Assembly: GCF_008704535.1 (NCBI RefSeq)
Contig: NZ_CP023701.1
Span: 6,800,001 to 6,864,000, forward strand
DNA: 64,000 nucleotides
Origin: Streptomyces subrutilus
Lineage (GTDB): Bacteria; Actinomycetota; Actinomycetes; Streptomycetales; Streptomycetaceae
Reading direction: 5' to 3'
The notes under the pieces were generated by a model. The model saw nothing but the letters and a program-made list of their open reading frames with translations, ran no database searches and was not told the DNA's origin. The first letter of the stretch is position 1, and each line of letters starts with the position of its first letter. Made by a program: the position numbers and the translations under genes. Positions 1 to 8,799 of this stretch are shown here, in pieces.

Positions 1-96
1 CAGCGGGGTGCGCATGCCCCTCCCAACGGACCGCACCCCAGGTGGGAAGCGGTGGGACGGGGACTTTCACCCACGTGGGCCGCGCCGCCGGGCCGC

Positions 97-1674
97 TCAC
101 CGGGTGCGGCGCCGCCACAGCCCGGCCATCAGGTCGGCCGGCAGCGAGGGGTTGGCGGCCGCGGCCTCCGCCAGGGCCGGGTCGCCGCCCAGCAGCAGGT
201 CCGCGAGGACCGCGGCCGGGAGGGCGGGGTGGGCCGCGGCCGACGGCCCGGCCCGGCCGTCGGCCAGGCAGGGCAGCAGGGCCGCGGCCGTGGCGTTCGG
301 ATGCACCGCGACGGCCGACAGGGCCTTCCGTACGGGCGGCTCGTGCCCGGCCAGCACCTCCAGCAGGGCCCCGGAGGCGGCCGGGTTGGCGGCCACCGAG
401 GCGTGGACCTGCGCGCCGTGCCGGGCGGCCATCGCGTGCAGCACCTCCTGCGACAGCCCCGGGTGCGGTGCGACGGCCCGGGCCACCGAGGCGTCCGGAT
501 CGGCGGCCAGCTCCTGCGCCAGCTCCCTCGGCAGCGTGGGGACCCGGGCCACCCATCGGCGTACGGGGGCCTGCGGCGCGGCGGCCAGCCGTGCGAGCTC
601 CGCCTCCGTGGCCGCGGCCAGCCGGGGCACCGGCTCGGGCGCGGCGCGGGTGGTGGCGGCCAGCGCCGGCAGGAGGTCGAGCGGGAGCCGCGGGTGCCGG
701 GCGGCGGCGCGCCGGACCTCGGTGTGCGCGTCGGCGGCGAGGGCGCGCACCAGGGGTTCGCCGGTGGCGGGGTTCGCGGCGACGGCCGCGCGGACGGCCG
801 GGTCCGGGTCCGCGGCGAACCGGGCGCAGGCGGCGGCCGGCAGGTCGGTGCGCCCGGCGAGCGCCCGCCGCAGCGCTGTCGCGGGGCCGCCGGCGTGGGC
901 GAGGGCCAGCTCCGCGGGGGTCGAGGGGTTGAGCAGGGCCCGCTGCCGGGTCTCGTGGACGGTGGAGGCGTGCGCGCCGCCGCAGGAGGCGTCCGGCCGC
1001 AGCTCGCGCTCGTCGGGCGCGGCGTACGGATGGGGGGTGAACGGGACGGCGGGCCCGTCGCAGACCCGGCAGGACGCGGCCGGCGGCAGTGCGTCGCCGG
1101 TGATCAGTGCCGCGAGCGCGGCCGGCCCCACCGCCTCGTTGCCGGCGGCCGCGTAACGGACCTCGGCGTGCGGATGCCGGGCGAGTCGGGCGGCGGCGCG
1201 GGGGCCCGCCCACAGCGCGAACTCCGCCGTGACCCCCGCGTCCGGGTCGGCGGCGAGGGCGTCCTCGACGTCGGCCGGAAGGCCGGGGCACGAGGCGAGC
1301 TTCCACCGGACGGCGGGCTCCGGGTGGGCGGCGAGGAGCCGGGCCGTCGAGGGCTCGCCGAAACCGGCGTCGAGGAGGGCCACGGCCGCGTACGGCTGCC
1401 GGACCGGGTCGACGTCGGCGGGCGCCAGCCGGCCGCGGTAGGCCAGCAGGACGGCGAGGGGTTCGCCGAGCGCGGCGAGGGCGCGGGCCCGGCCCGGGTC
1501 CAGGTCCGGGCGGTAGGCCAGCTCGGTGGCCAGCCAGCCGGAGGAGGGCTCGTCGCCGGGGCCCGGGCGGGTGGAGCGCTCCACCACCAGGGCGACCAGC
1601 CGGTCGAGGAGGGCGGCGGGGAGCGCCGGGTTGGCGGCGAGCCCGTGCAGCAGGTGGTCGGCGGGAGGGTTCAC
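97..1674 (-). CDS. HEAT/leucine-rich-variant repeat protein
   Basis: A 525-residue protein made largely of degenerate ~24-residue helical repeats. The recurring pattern is HPxLP..L..LAxDPDxxVRxAVAxNP, typical of actinobacterial leucine-rich-repeat-variant proteins. About twenty units run end to end. A break near residues 240-275 holds a CxxC and a further Cys, which could bind metal or be structural. There is no signal peptide or membrane segment, so it is probably a cytosolic protein-binding scaffold. The GTG start at 1674 is chosen because it overlaps the TGA of the upstream LysR gene (GTGA), implying translational coupling. The open frame continues further upstream but only as a shadow of the LysR gene. 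The function is unknown; the repeats argue for binding rather than catalysis. Confidence 0.8.
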   Translation of the reverse strand: MNPPADHLLHGLAANPALPAALLDRLVALVVERSTRPGPGDEPSSGWLATELAYRPDLDPGRARALAALGEPLAVLLAYRGRLAPADVDPVRQPYAAVALLDAGFGEPSTARLLAAHPEPAVRWKLASCPGLPADVEDALAADPDAGVTAEFALWAGPRAAARLARHPHAEVRYAAAGNEAVGPAALAALITGDALPPAASCRVCDGPAVPFTPHPYAAPDERELRPDASCGGAHASTVHETRQRALLNPSTPAELALAHAGGPATALRRALAGRTDLPAAACARFAADPDPAVRAAVAANPATGEPLVRALAADAHTEVRRAAARHPRLPLDLLPALAATTRAAPEPVPRLAAATEAELARLAAAPQAPVRRWVARVPTLPRELAQELAADPDASVARAVAPHPGLSQEVLHAMAARHGAQVHASVAANPAASGALLEVLAGHEPPVRKALSAVAVHPNATAAALLPCLADGRAGPSAAAHPALPAAVLADLLLGGDPALAEAAAANPSLPADLMAGLWRRRTR

Positions 1675-2636
1675 GGGCGGGCTCCGTTCGGCGGGGCGGC
1701 GCCGGGCGCGGGGTCCGGCCCGCCGGTCCGGCCGCCGTCCGGGTCGGCGGCGGCCTCGGCCAGGGCTTCGGCCAGGGCCCGTGCGTACGGCTGGGCGGGG
1801 TGCGGGCGGGGCAGGACGACGCCGATGTGCCGGGCGGGCCGCGGCGGTTCGACGCGGACCGCGGTCAGGCCGGGAGCCGGGGCCAGCGAGACGTGCGGGA
1901 CCAGGGAGACCCCGACCCCCGAGGCGACCAGGGTCTGCGCGAAGAAGTAGTCGGTGGTGGAAGCCGCGACGCGGAGGTCGAAGCCGGCGAGCCCCGCGTA
2001 GCGGCGCAGGAAGGCCTCCGTCTTCAGGCAGCCCAACACCCAACGGTCGGAGGCCAGTTCGGCGGGCGCGAGCGAGGGCCGGTGGGCCAGGCGGTGCCCC
2101 GGGGGCAGGACGAGCCACAGCGGATCCTCCATCAGCGGGACCCAGTCCAGCCCCGGGCGCCGGTCGCGCCGCACCGGCGGCGGCCCGTCGAAGTGGTAGG
2201 CCAGGGCGAGGTCGGCGGCGCCGGAGCGGACCATCGGCACGGCCGCCTCCGGCTCGGTCTCCAGCACCGTCAGCTCCACCTCCGGGTGCACGGCCACGAA
2301 CCGGGCCAGGGCCCCCGGCAGCAGGTGCCGCCCGCCGCTGGTGAAGGTCGCCACCGTCAGCCGCGGCCGCGGGGCCGCGAGCCGGTCGATGGCGCGGCGG
2401 ACCCGGTCCAGCTCGTCGGCCACCGTCTGCGCCGCCTCCACCAGCAGTCGGCCGGACTCGGTCAGGGTCACCCCGCGGGTACTGCGCACCGCGACCGGAT
2501 GCCCGAGGGTCCGCTCCAGGGAGGCCACGTGCTGGGAGACGGCCGACGGGGTCAGCATCAGCGCGGCGGCCGCCCGGTTGAAGCTGCCGTGCTCGGCCAC
2601 GGCGCGCAGGACGCGCAACCGCTGCACGTCGATCAT
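1671..2636 (-). CDS. LysR family transcriptional regulator
   Basis: The 321-residue length is standard for LysR regulators. Residues 1-65 form the winged HTH, with the typical SFNRAAAAL and TPSAVSQHVASLE segments. Residues ~90-295 form the periplasmic-binding-protein-like effector domain. The gene is divergent from the reductase at 2708 across about 70 bp, the usual arrangement in which a LysR protein controls its neighbour and itself. It overlaps the downstream repeat-protein gene by GTGA. The last ~25 residues are a Pro/Gly-rich tail outside the conserved fold. No clear T-N11-A box could be assigned by eye. The family call is firm; the effector is unknown. Confidence 0.93.
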   Translation of the reverse strand: MIDVQRLRVLRAVAEHGSFNRAAAALMLTPSAVSQHVASLERTLGHPVAVRSTRGVTLTESGRLLVEAAQTVADELDRVRRAIDRLAAPRPRLTVATFTSGGRHLLPGALARFVAVHPEVELTVLETEPEAAVPMVRSGAADLALAYHFDGPPPVRRDRRPGLDWVPLMEDPLWLVLPPGHRLAHRPSLAPAELASDRWVLGCLKTEAFLRRYAGLAGFDLRVAASTTDYFFAQTLVASGVGVSLVPHVSLAPAPGLTAVRVEPPRPARHIGVVLPRPHPAQPYARALAEALAEAAADPDGGRTGGPDPAPGAAPPNGARP

Positions 2637-2707
2637 CAGTTGTCCTTACGACGTGTTCAGCCGTTCATCCGTTCCGTCGGGGACGATACAGCGGCACTGT
2701 CGTGGGC

Positions 2708-3652
2708 ATGCGAAACATTCTCGTGATCGGCGGAAGCCGGTACTTCGGAAAGACCCTGGTCGCGCGGTTGCGTGACGCGGGGGACCGCGTCACGGTGCTC
2801 AACCGCGGCTCCGCGGCCCCGCCCCCCGGCGTCGGACACCTCCGCGCCGACCGCGACGACGAACCCGCCCTGCTCGCGGCGCTCAGCGCGCGGACCTTCG
2901 ACGCCGTCGTGGACCAGGTCTGCTACACGCCGCTCCAGGCCGCCGTCGCCCGCCGGGTGTTCGCGGGCCGCACCGGGCGCTACGTGATGACCTCGACGAT
3001 CGAGGTGTACAACCCGGCCACCCTGCCCGGCCCGGCGCGCCCGCCGCGGCCCGTCCCGGTGGCCGAGGAACACCTCGACCCCACGGTCCTGCCGGCCGTG
3101 GCCGCCCTCCCGTGGCACGACACGGGCGAGGTCGAGCGGGTGCTCGGCCCCGCGCGCACGTACTCCGAGGGGAAGCGGCAGGCCGAGGCCGTCTTCCTGC
3201 GCGAACCGGTCTTCCCGTACGCCTCGGTGCGCGTCGCGCACGTGCTGGGCGGCGGCCCGGCGGACTTCACCGGGCGGCTGGCGCACTACGTCGAGCGGAT
3301 CGGCTCCGGAACCCCGGTCGACGTCCACGAAGCCCCGTACGCCTCCTCGTTCGTCCACCACCTGGAGATCGCGGAGCTGCTGCACTGGGCGGCGGACGGG
3401 GAGTTCACCGGGCCCGTCAACGCCGCCTCCCACGGGACCCTCGACGTACGGGCCCTGTGCGAGCAGGCCGGCCGGGTGCTCGGCCGCCGGCCGCGCTACC
3501 GGGTCGTGGCGGCGGGCGCCGAGGCCTCGCCGTACTCCTTCGACCGGCCCTACGCCATGGACAACGGGCGGGCCGCGGCCCTCGGCTTCGGTTTCGGGCG
3601 CACCGCCGACTGGCTGCCGGACGCGGTCGCGGAGGCGGCGCGCACGGCCTGA
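2708..3652 (+). CDS. NAD(P)-dependent epimerase/dehydratase (extended SDR-like)
   Basis: A 314-residue protein starting MRNILVIGGSRYFG, with the Rossmann GGxxxxG loop at residues 8-14. A YxxxK motif (Y152, K156) fits the short-chain-dehydrogenase active site. The C-terminal half has the shape of sugar-nucleotide epimerase/reductase family members found as putative reductases in Streptomyces. An alternative GTG start lies two codons upstream at 2702. The ATG at 2708 is preferred because the fold begins immediately. The gene is divergent from the LysR gene, so LysR control is likely. The substrate cannot be inferred. Confidence 0.88.
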   Translation: MRNILVIGGSRYFGKTLVARLRDAGDRVTVLNRGSAAPPPGVGHLRADRDDEPALLAALSARTFDAVVDQVCYTPLQAAVARRVFAGRTGRYVMTSTIEVYNPATLPGPARPPRPVPVAEEHLDPTVLPAVAALPWHDTGEVERVLGPARTYSEGKRQAEAVFLREPVFPYASVRVAHVLGGGPADFTGRLAHYVERIGSGTPVDVHEAPYASSFVHHLEIAELLHWAADGEFTGPVNAASHGTLDVRALCEQAGRVLGRRPRYRVVAAGAEASPYSFDRPYAMDNGRAAALGFGFGRTADWLPDAVAEAARTA

Positions 3653-3696
3653 CGCCCCGCGCGGGCCCGGCGGGACCGGCCCCCGCGCCCGCGTGC

Positions 3697-4443
3697 TCAC
3701 CGGTCACCGGTGCGCCGCTCCAACGGGGTTGCTACCGCCGAGTTGCTCACACTGAACGTGACGCTGCCCGCCCGGTACCGGTCGTCCGACCACTCGATCG
3801 GGCGGCCGGCCGCGGTCGCCGAGACATGCCGTTGGCGCAAAAGCGGGCTGCCCCGCCGCACCCGGAGGAGCCGGGCGTCCTCGCTGCCCGCGGCGAGCGC
3901 GTCCAGGAGGTGCTCCCCGTGGTGCGCCACCGTGCCGGAGCCCTCGGCCAGGCTGTCCATGACGGACCGGCAGTCCACCGGCATCGCCTCGACCTCGGCC
4001 GCGACCCAGTCGGCGTACGCGGTGCGCTCCACCATGACCGGTTCCCCGTCGAGCAGCCGCAGCCGCAGCACGGCCAGCACGGCGCTGCCCGGCGCGAGCG
4101 CGAGCCTGGCCGCCTCCTCGGCGGTGGCCGGGCGCCGGGTGCGGGACAGGAAGCGGCTGCCGGCCTCGTGCCCGAGCCCTTCGGCCCACTGGGCGAAACT
4201 GTTCAGCTCGGCGAAGCTGTGCCGCCGCTCGTGGCGCAGGACGACCCGGCGCGCGCCCTGCCGGGAGCCGATCAGGCCCTCGGCGGCGAGGGTGGCCACC
4301 GCCTGGCGGACCGTGCCGCGCGAGGCGGACCAGCGGGCGGCCAGATCGCTCTCCGACGGCAGCCGGCCGCCGACCGGGAGCGCGCCGGAGAGGATCGCCT
4401 CGCGCAGCGCCGCGGCGATCTCCAGATACCGGACCGTGCCCAT
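3697..4443 (-). CDS. GntR/HutC family regulator with UTRA domain
   Basis: The 248-residue protein has an N-terminal GntR winged HTH (residues ~3-70, including GGRLPSESDLAARW) and a C-terminal UTRA ligand-binding domain (~95-240, with RxRLLDGEPVMVERTAY). The ATG at 4443 is chosen because it is preceded by AGGGGGCG at good spacing and begins exactly at the HTH. A longer frame upstream would add an unconserved extension. The gene is divergent from the ABC importer at 4669 across a 225-bp region containing a perfect inverted repeat (4618-4633), its likely operator. UTRA proteins sense small metabolites, so this is probably the substrate-responsive repressor of the importer. Confidence 0.93.
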   Translation of the reverse strand: MGTVRYLEIAAALREAILSGALPVGGRLPSESDLAARWSASRGTVRQAVATLAAEGLIGSRQGARRVVLRHERRHSFAELNSFAQWAEGLGHEAGSRFLSRTRRPATAEEAARLALAPGSAVLAVLRLRLLDGEPVMVERTAYADWVAAEVEAMPVDCRSVMDSLAEGSGTVAHHGEHLLDALAAGSEDARLLRVRRGSPLLRQRHVSATAAGRPIEWSDDRYRAGSVTFSVSNSAVATPLERRTGDR

Positions 4444-4617
4444 GCCGTTCGCCCCCTGATCGCGGTGTGCCGGAAGCGTCCGCCCCGGGCACCCATGATC
4501 GTCCCAACAGCTGCCGGCACGGCTGCTTTCGGTCATTCTCCGCTCTTCGTCGAGTCGTGCTCCGGGGGACAGGCGCCGTTCACCGGGCGTACAGCGGACC
4601 CGGGCGAACTGGAGCCA

Positions 4618-4633
4618 ACTTGTTCAGACAAGT
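4618..4633. promoter_or_regulatory. Candidate GntR operator
   Basis: ACTTGT-N4-ACAAGT is a perfect 6-4-6 inverted repeat located 35 bp before the GTG of the substrate-binding protein. It lies between two divergent genes, one of which encodes a GntR/UTRA regulator. HutC-type regulators bind short A/T-rimmed palindromes of this size. A partial half-site (CTTGTCT) follows about 10 bp downstream. Confidence 0.55.
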
Positions 4634-4668
4634 GATTCCCTCGCTTGTCTCCGTCTCCGGGAGAGACC

Positions 4669-5829
4669 GTGCTCAGTTCCTCCGCCCGTCGCGGTGCGGC
4701 CGTCCTGCTCGGCGCCGCCGTCCTCACCACCCTCAGTGCGTGCGGCGCCGCCCCCGACCAGCCCGCCGGCGCCGACGGCGCGCAGACCGGGAAGAAGCCG
4801 GGCGCCGCCGTCTCGGCGGCCGACTTCGGCTCGCTGGAGGCCCTCACCGCCGCCGCGCAGAAGGAGGGCCAGCTCAACGTGATCGCGCTGCCCCCGGACT
4901 GGGCGAACTACGGCGAGATCATCAAGGCCTTCGAGGCCAAGTACAAGATCAAGGTGAACAGCGAGAACCCGGACGCCTCCAGCGCCGACGAGATCGCCGC
5001 CGTCAAGTCCCGCAAGGGCCAGACGCGCGCCCCGGACGTACTGGACCTCGGCATCGCCTTCGCCCGCAGCGGCGCCTCCGAGAACCTCTTCGCCCCGTAC
5101 AGGGTCACCGCCTGGGACAAGATCCCCGACACCCAGAAGGACCCCGAGGGCCGCTGGTACAACGACTACGGCGGCTACGTCTCCATCGGCTGCGACGCCG
5201 CCCGCATCCCCACCTGCCCGCAGACCTTCGCCGACCTCCTGAAGCCCGAGTACAAGGGCAAGGTCGCCCTCAACGGCAACCCCACCAAGTCCGGTTCGGC
5301 CTTCGGCGGCGTCTACGCGGCCGCGCTCGCCAACCAGGGCTCCTTCGCCGACATCCAGCCCGGCATCGACTTCTTCGGCCGGCTGAAGAAGAGCGGGAAC
5401 TTCATCCCGGTCGAGTCGACCCCGGCCACCGTCGAGAAGGGCGAGACGCCCATCTCCATCGACTGGGACTACCTGAACGCCGGCTACGCCGAGCAGTTCA
5501 AGGGCAAGGGCGTCGACTGGAAGGTCGCCGTCCCCACCGACGGCGTCTTCGCCCAGTTCTACTCGCAGGCCATCAACAAGGAGGCCCCCAACCCGGCGGC
5601 CGCCCGCCTCTGGATGGAGTTCCTCTACAGCGCCGAGGGCCAGAACCTGTGGCTCAAGGGGCACGCCCGCCCGGTCCTGCTGCCCGCCATGACCCAGGAC
5701 GGCACCGCCGACAAGGACGCCGTCACCCAGCTGCCCCAGGTCCAGGGCACCCCGGCCTTCCCCGCCTCCGCGGAGCTCGACCAGGCCAAGGCCGCCCTCG
5801 CCGAGAAGTGGGACAAGGCCCTCTCCTGA
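4669..5829 (+). CDS. ABC transporter substrate-binding lipoprotein
   Basis: A 386-residue extracellular solute-binding protein. The signal peptide carries a lipobox LSAC (Cys25), so the mature protein is membrane-anchored outside the cell. The fold resembles the iron/polyamine/2-aminoethylphosphonate type of periplasmic binding protein (bacterial solute-binding families 1/6/8). The GTG at 4669 is chosen because GGGAGAGA lies directly upstream and the hydrophobic signal starts at once. A TTG at 4645 would precede the Shine-Dalgarno sequence. It is the first gene of a tightly overlapping five-gene operon with two permeases, an ATPase and a HAD phosphatase. The UTRA regulator and HAD enzyme are reminiscent of phosphonate or sugar-phosphate uptake, but the substrate is inferred only. 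Confidence 0.9.
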   Translation: MLSSSARRGAAVLLGAAVLTTLSACGAAPDQPAGADGAQTGKKPGAAVSAADFGSLEALTAAAQKEGQLNVIALPPDWANYGEIIKAFEAKYKIKVNSENPDASSADEIAAVKSRKGQTRAPDVLDLGIAFARSGASENLFAPYRVTAWDKIPDTQKDPEGRWYNDYGGYVSIGCDAARIPTCPQTFADLLKPEYKGKVALNGNPTKSGSAFGGVYAAALANQGSFADIQPGIDFFGRLKKSGNFIPVESTPATVEKGETPISIDWDYLNAGYAEQFKGKGVDWKVAVPTDGVFAQFYSQAINKEAPNPAAARLWMEFLYSAEGQNLWLKGHARPVLLPAMTQDGTADKDAVTQLPQVQGTPAFPASAELDQAKAALAEKWDKALS

Positions 5830-6749
5830 TGTCCCCCTCCACCACCCCCCGCACGCCGACGGCCCCGCCCGTCGACCGCACCGCCGGCGGCGCCGCCCGC
5901 CGCCGGCGGCGCGGCCCGCGCACCTGGCTCGCGGTCCTCCCGCTCCTCGCCTTCACCGGCTTGTGCTTCGGACTGCCGCTCGGCGCCATCGCCTTCGGCG
6001 CCGTCACCCGCAGCGACCCGGCGAGCGGCGCCACCGCACTGACCGGCGAACACCTCGCCCGCTCGCTCCAGGGCCCCTACCTGGACTCGCTCATCGGCAG
6101 CGTCCAGCTCTCCGCGCTCACCGCGCTCATCGGCGGCGTCCTCGGCGTGGTGATCGCGCAGGCCGTGGTCACCTCCGGCTCGGCGGGCCTGCGCGGCGCC
6201 ACCCTCACCGCCTCCGGCGTGCTCGCCAACTTCGGCGGCGTCCCCCTCGCCTTCGCGTTCATCGCCACCGCGGGGATCTCCGGAGTCGTCACCCGGCTCG
6301 CCGACCTCGGCGGCCTCGGCTGGAACCTGTACTCCTTCACCGGGCTCACCGTGGTCTACCTGTACTTCCTGACCCCGCTGATGGTGCTGGTGATCGCCCC
6401 CGCGCTGGACGGGCTGCGCCCGCAATGGCGCGAAGCCGCCCAGAACAGCGGCGCCACCGCGGGCCAGTTCTGGCGCCACGTCGGCCTGCCGGTCCTCGCA
6501 CCCTCCCTGCTCGGCGGATTCGTCCTGCTCTTCGGCACCGCCTTCGCCGCACACGCCACCGCCGCCGCCCTCGTCGGCGGCTCCGTCCCCCTGGTCACCC
6601 TCAAGATCGCGGACGCGCTCTCCGGGAACGTCCTCACCGGCCAGGAGAACGTGGCGCTCGCCCTCGGCCTCGACATGATCCTGATCGCCGGCCTGGTCAT
6701 GGCCGTCTACCTGCCCCTCCAGCGACGGAGCGCCCGATGGCTGCGATGA
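5829..6749 (+). CDS. ABC transporter permease 1
   Basis: A 306-residue inner-membrane permease with a ~35-residue Arg/Pro-rich cytosolic N-terminus followed by about six hydrophobic segments. The EAA-type loop (WREAAQNSGATAGQFWRHVGLP) contacts the ATPase. The ATG overlaps the TGA of the binding-protein gene (TGATG), indicating translational coupling. It pairs with the next permease to form a heteromeric channel of the type found in iron, thiamine, polyamine and aminoethylphosphonate importers. Confidence 0.92.
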   Translation: MSPSTTPRTPTAPPVDRTAGGAARRRRRGPRTWLAVLPLLAFTGLCFGLPLGAIAFGAVTRSDPASGATALTGEHLARSLQGPYLDSLIGSVQLSALTALIGGVLGVVIAQAVVTSGSAGLRGATLTASGVLANFGGVPLAFAFIATAGISGVVTRLADLGGLGWNLYSFTGLTVVYLYFLTPLMVLVIAPALDGLRPQWREAAQNSGATAGQFWRHVGLPVLAPSLLGGFVLLFGTAFAAHATAAALVGGSVPLVTLKIADALSGNVLTGQENVALALGLDMILIAGLVMAVYLPLQRRSARWLR

Positions 6750-7672
6750 CCCCGACCGCACCCCACGCACCGGCCGGGGTGCCGGGCGCCGACACCGCGC
6801 GCCCGGCACCCCGGCCCGAGCCCCGCCGGGCCGGCCCGCCCCGGCCGCGGATCTGGCGCGGCGCCGTCCTCGCCCTGGCCGGCGCGTACTTCCTCGTCCC
6901 GCTCGTCGCCTCGTTCGTCTTCACCGTGCACGTGCCCGGCCGGGGCATCTCCTTCGAGGCGTACACCGGCCTGCTCGCCGCGGACGGCTTCACCCGCAGC
7001 CTGCTGCTCTCCCTGGGCCTCGCCGCCGCGACCATCGCCCTGTCCCTGCTGCTCGCGGTGCCCGCGCTGATCGCCGTACGCATCGGCTCCCCGCGCCTGC
7101 GCCCCGTGGTGGAGGTGGTGTGCATGCTGCCGCTGGTGGTGCCGCCCATCGCCCTGGTCACCGGGATCACCACCGTGTTGCGCTGGGGCCCCGACCACCT
7201 GTCGCGGACCCCGCTCTACCAGACCTTCCTCGCCGTCCAGGACGAGCGGTTCCCGGTCGTCCTGGTCCTCGCCTACACGGTGCTGGCGCTCCCCTTCGTC
7301 CACCGCTCGCTCGACGCGGGACTCCGCGCGGTCGACGTGCCGACCCTCGTCGAGGCCGCCCGCAGCTGCGGCGCGGGCTGGCCCCACGTCGTGCTGCGCG
7401 TCCTGCTGCCGAACCTGCGGGCCTCCCTCGCCGGAGCCGCCTTCCTCACCCTGGCCCTGGTCCTGGGCGAGTTCACCATCGCCTCCCTCCTCGGCTTCCG
7501 GCCGTTCGCCGTGTGGATCGTCTCGATCTCGGGAGCCCAGGCCCGGATGTCGGTCGCCGTCTCCATCCTCAGCCTCCTGATCACCTGGCTGCTGCTGCTC
7601 GCCCTCTCCCGGGCCGGCGCCGCCCCCGCCTCCACCGCGACCGCAGCCACCACCTCCCGCAAGGAGTCCTGA
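6737..7672 (+). CDS. ABC transporter permease 2
   Basis: A 311-residue inner-membrane permease with six predicted helices. The EAA loop is at VEAARSCGAGWPHVVLRVLLP. The start is taken as ATG 6737, preceded by GGAGCG and overlapping the end of permease 1 by 13 bp; an in-frame ATG nine bases later is the alternative. The N-terminal ~45 residues are Pro/Ala/Arg-rich and not conserved. It is the second channel subunit of the importer. Confidence 0.91.
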   Translation: MAAMTPTAPHAPAGVPGADTARPAPRPEPRRAGPPRPRIWRGAVLALAGAYFLVPLVASFVFTVHVPGRGISFEAYTGLLAADGFTRSLLLSLGLAAATIALSLLLAVPALIAVRIGSPRLRPVVEVVCMLPLVVPPIALVTGITTVLRWGPDHLSRTPLYQTFLAVQDERFPVVLVLAYTVLALPFVHRSLDAGLRAVDVPTLVEAARSCGAGWPHVVLRVLLPNLRASLAGAAFLTLALVLGEFTIASLLGFRPFAVWIVSISGAQARMSVAVSILSLLITWLLLLALSRAGAAPASTATAATTSRKES

Positions 7673-7677
7673 CCCCC

Positions 7678-8799
7678 ATGTCCACCACCCACCCCGCGGC
7701 CGGGAAGCCCGGCTCCGCCGAGCCCGGCGGCGCCCGTGTCGAGTTCCGCGGCCTGCGCCGCGCGTTCGGATCCACGGTCGCGCTCGACGGGCTCGACCTG
7801 ACCGTCGAGCCCGGTGAACTCCTCGCCCTGCTCGGCCCGTCCGGCTGCGGGAAGACCACCGCGCTGCGCGTCGTGGCCGGTTTCGAACAGCCCGACTCCG
7901 GCGAGGTCCTGCTCGACGGGCAGGACATCACCCGGGTCCCGGCCAACCGCCGCGACGCCGGGATGGTCTTCCAGTCGTACAGCCTCTTCCCCAACCTCAG
8001 CGCCCGCGACAACGTCGCCTTCGGCCTGCGCGTGCGCAAGGTGCCCGCCGGCCACCGCCACGAACGCGCCGCCGAACTGCTCGACCTGGTCGGCCTCCCG
8101 GACCACGGGGACCGCTACCCGCACCAGATGTCCGGCGGCCAGCAGCAGCGCGTCGCGCTCGCCCGCGCCCTGGCCCTGAGGCCGCGCGTCCTGCTCCTCG
8201 ACGAACCGCTGTCCGCCCTGGACGCCAAGGTCCGGGCCACCCTGCGCGAGGAGATCCGCCGCCTCCAGCTGTCGCTGGGCATCACCACCGTCTTCGTCAC
8301 CCACGACCAGGAGGAGGCCCTCTCGATGGCCGACCGGGTCGCGGTCCTGAACGCCGGCAGGCTGGAGCAGTGCGCCGCCCCCGCCGAGCTGTACGAGCGC
8401 CCCGCCACACCCTTCGTCGCCGAGTTCGTCGGCACCATGAACCGGCTGCCCGGACGGCTCACCGGCACCGGTGCGGGCTCCGGTTCCGGCGCGCCCGAGG
8501 TCGAGGTACCGGCCGCGGGCGTACGGCTGCCCGTGGACGGCCCGGTGCCGGCCGCCTCCGACGTGGAGGTGCTGGTACGCCCCGAGAACGTGACGGCGGC
8601 CCCCGACCCCGAGGGCGGCGCCGTCGTGGTCTCCGCCTCCTTCTTCGGCTCCGTCACCCGGCTCCACCTCGAACTCCCCGGCGGCCTGCGGGTCAAGGCC
8701 GACCTGCCCTCGCGCGACGCCGGTGCCCTGGCGCCCGGTGCCCGCGCCGCCCTGGGCCTGGCCGAACGGCCCGTGCTCGTCGTGGCGAGGACCCCGTGA
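7678..8799 (+). CDS. ABC transporter ATP-binding protein
   Basis: A 373-residue ATPase of the importer. Walker A GPSGCGKTT is at residues 53-61, the signature SGGQQQR at 152-158, Walker B VLLLDEP at 171-177 and the H-loop His at 209. A TOBE-like domain covers residues ~285-373, as in polyamine/iron/aminoethylphosphonate ATPases that act as homodimers. AAGGAG precedes the ATG. The gene follows permease 2 by only five bases and overlaps the HAD gene by GTGA, so it is one operon. Confidence 0.95.
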   Translation: MSTTHPAAGKPGSAEPGGARVEFRGLRRAFGSTVALDGLDLTVEPGELLALLGPSGCGKTTALRVVAGFEQPDSGEVLLDGQDITRVPANRRDAGMVFQSYSLFPNLSARDNVAFGLRVRKVPAGHRHERAAELLDLVGLPDHGDRYPHQMSGGQQQRVALARALALRPRVLLLDEPLSALDAKVRATLREEIRRLQLSLGITTVFVTHDQEEALSMADRVAVLNAGRLEQCAAPAELYERPATPFVAEFVGTMNRLPGRLTGTGAGSGSGAPEVEVPAAGVRLPVDGPVPAASDVEVLVRPENVTAAPDPEGGAVVVSASFFGSVTRLHLELPGGLRVKADLPSRDAGALAPGARAALGLAERPVLVVARTP

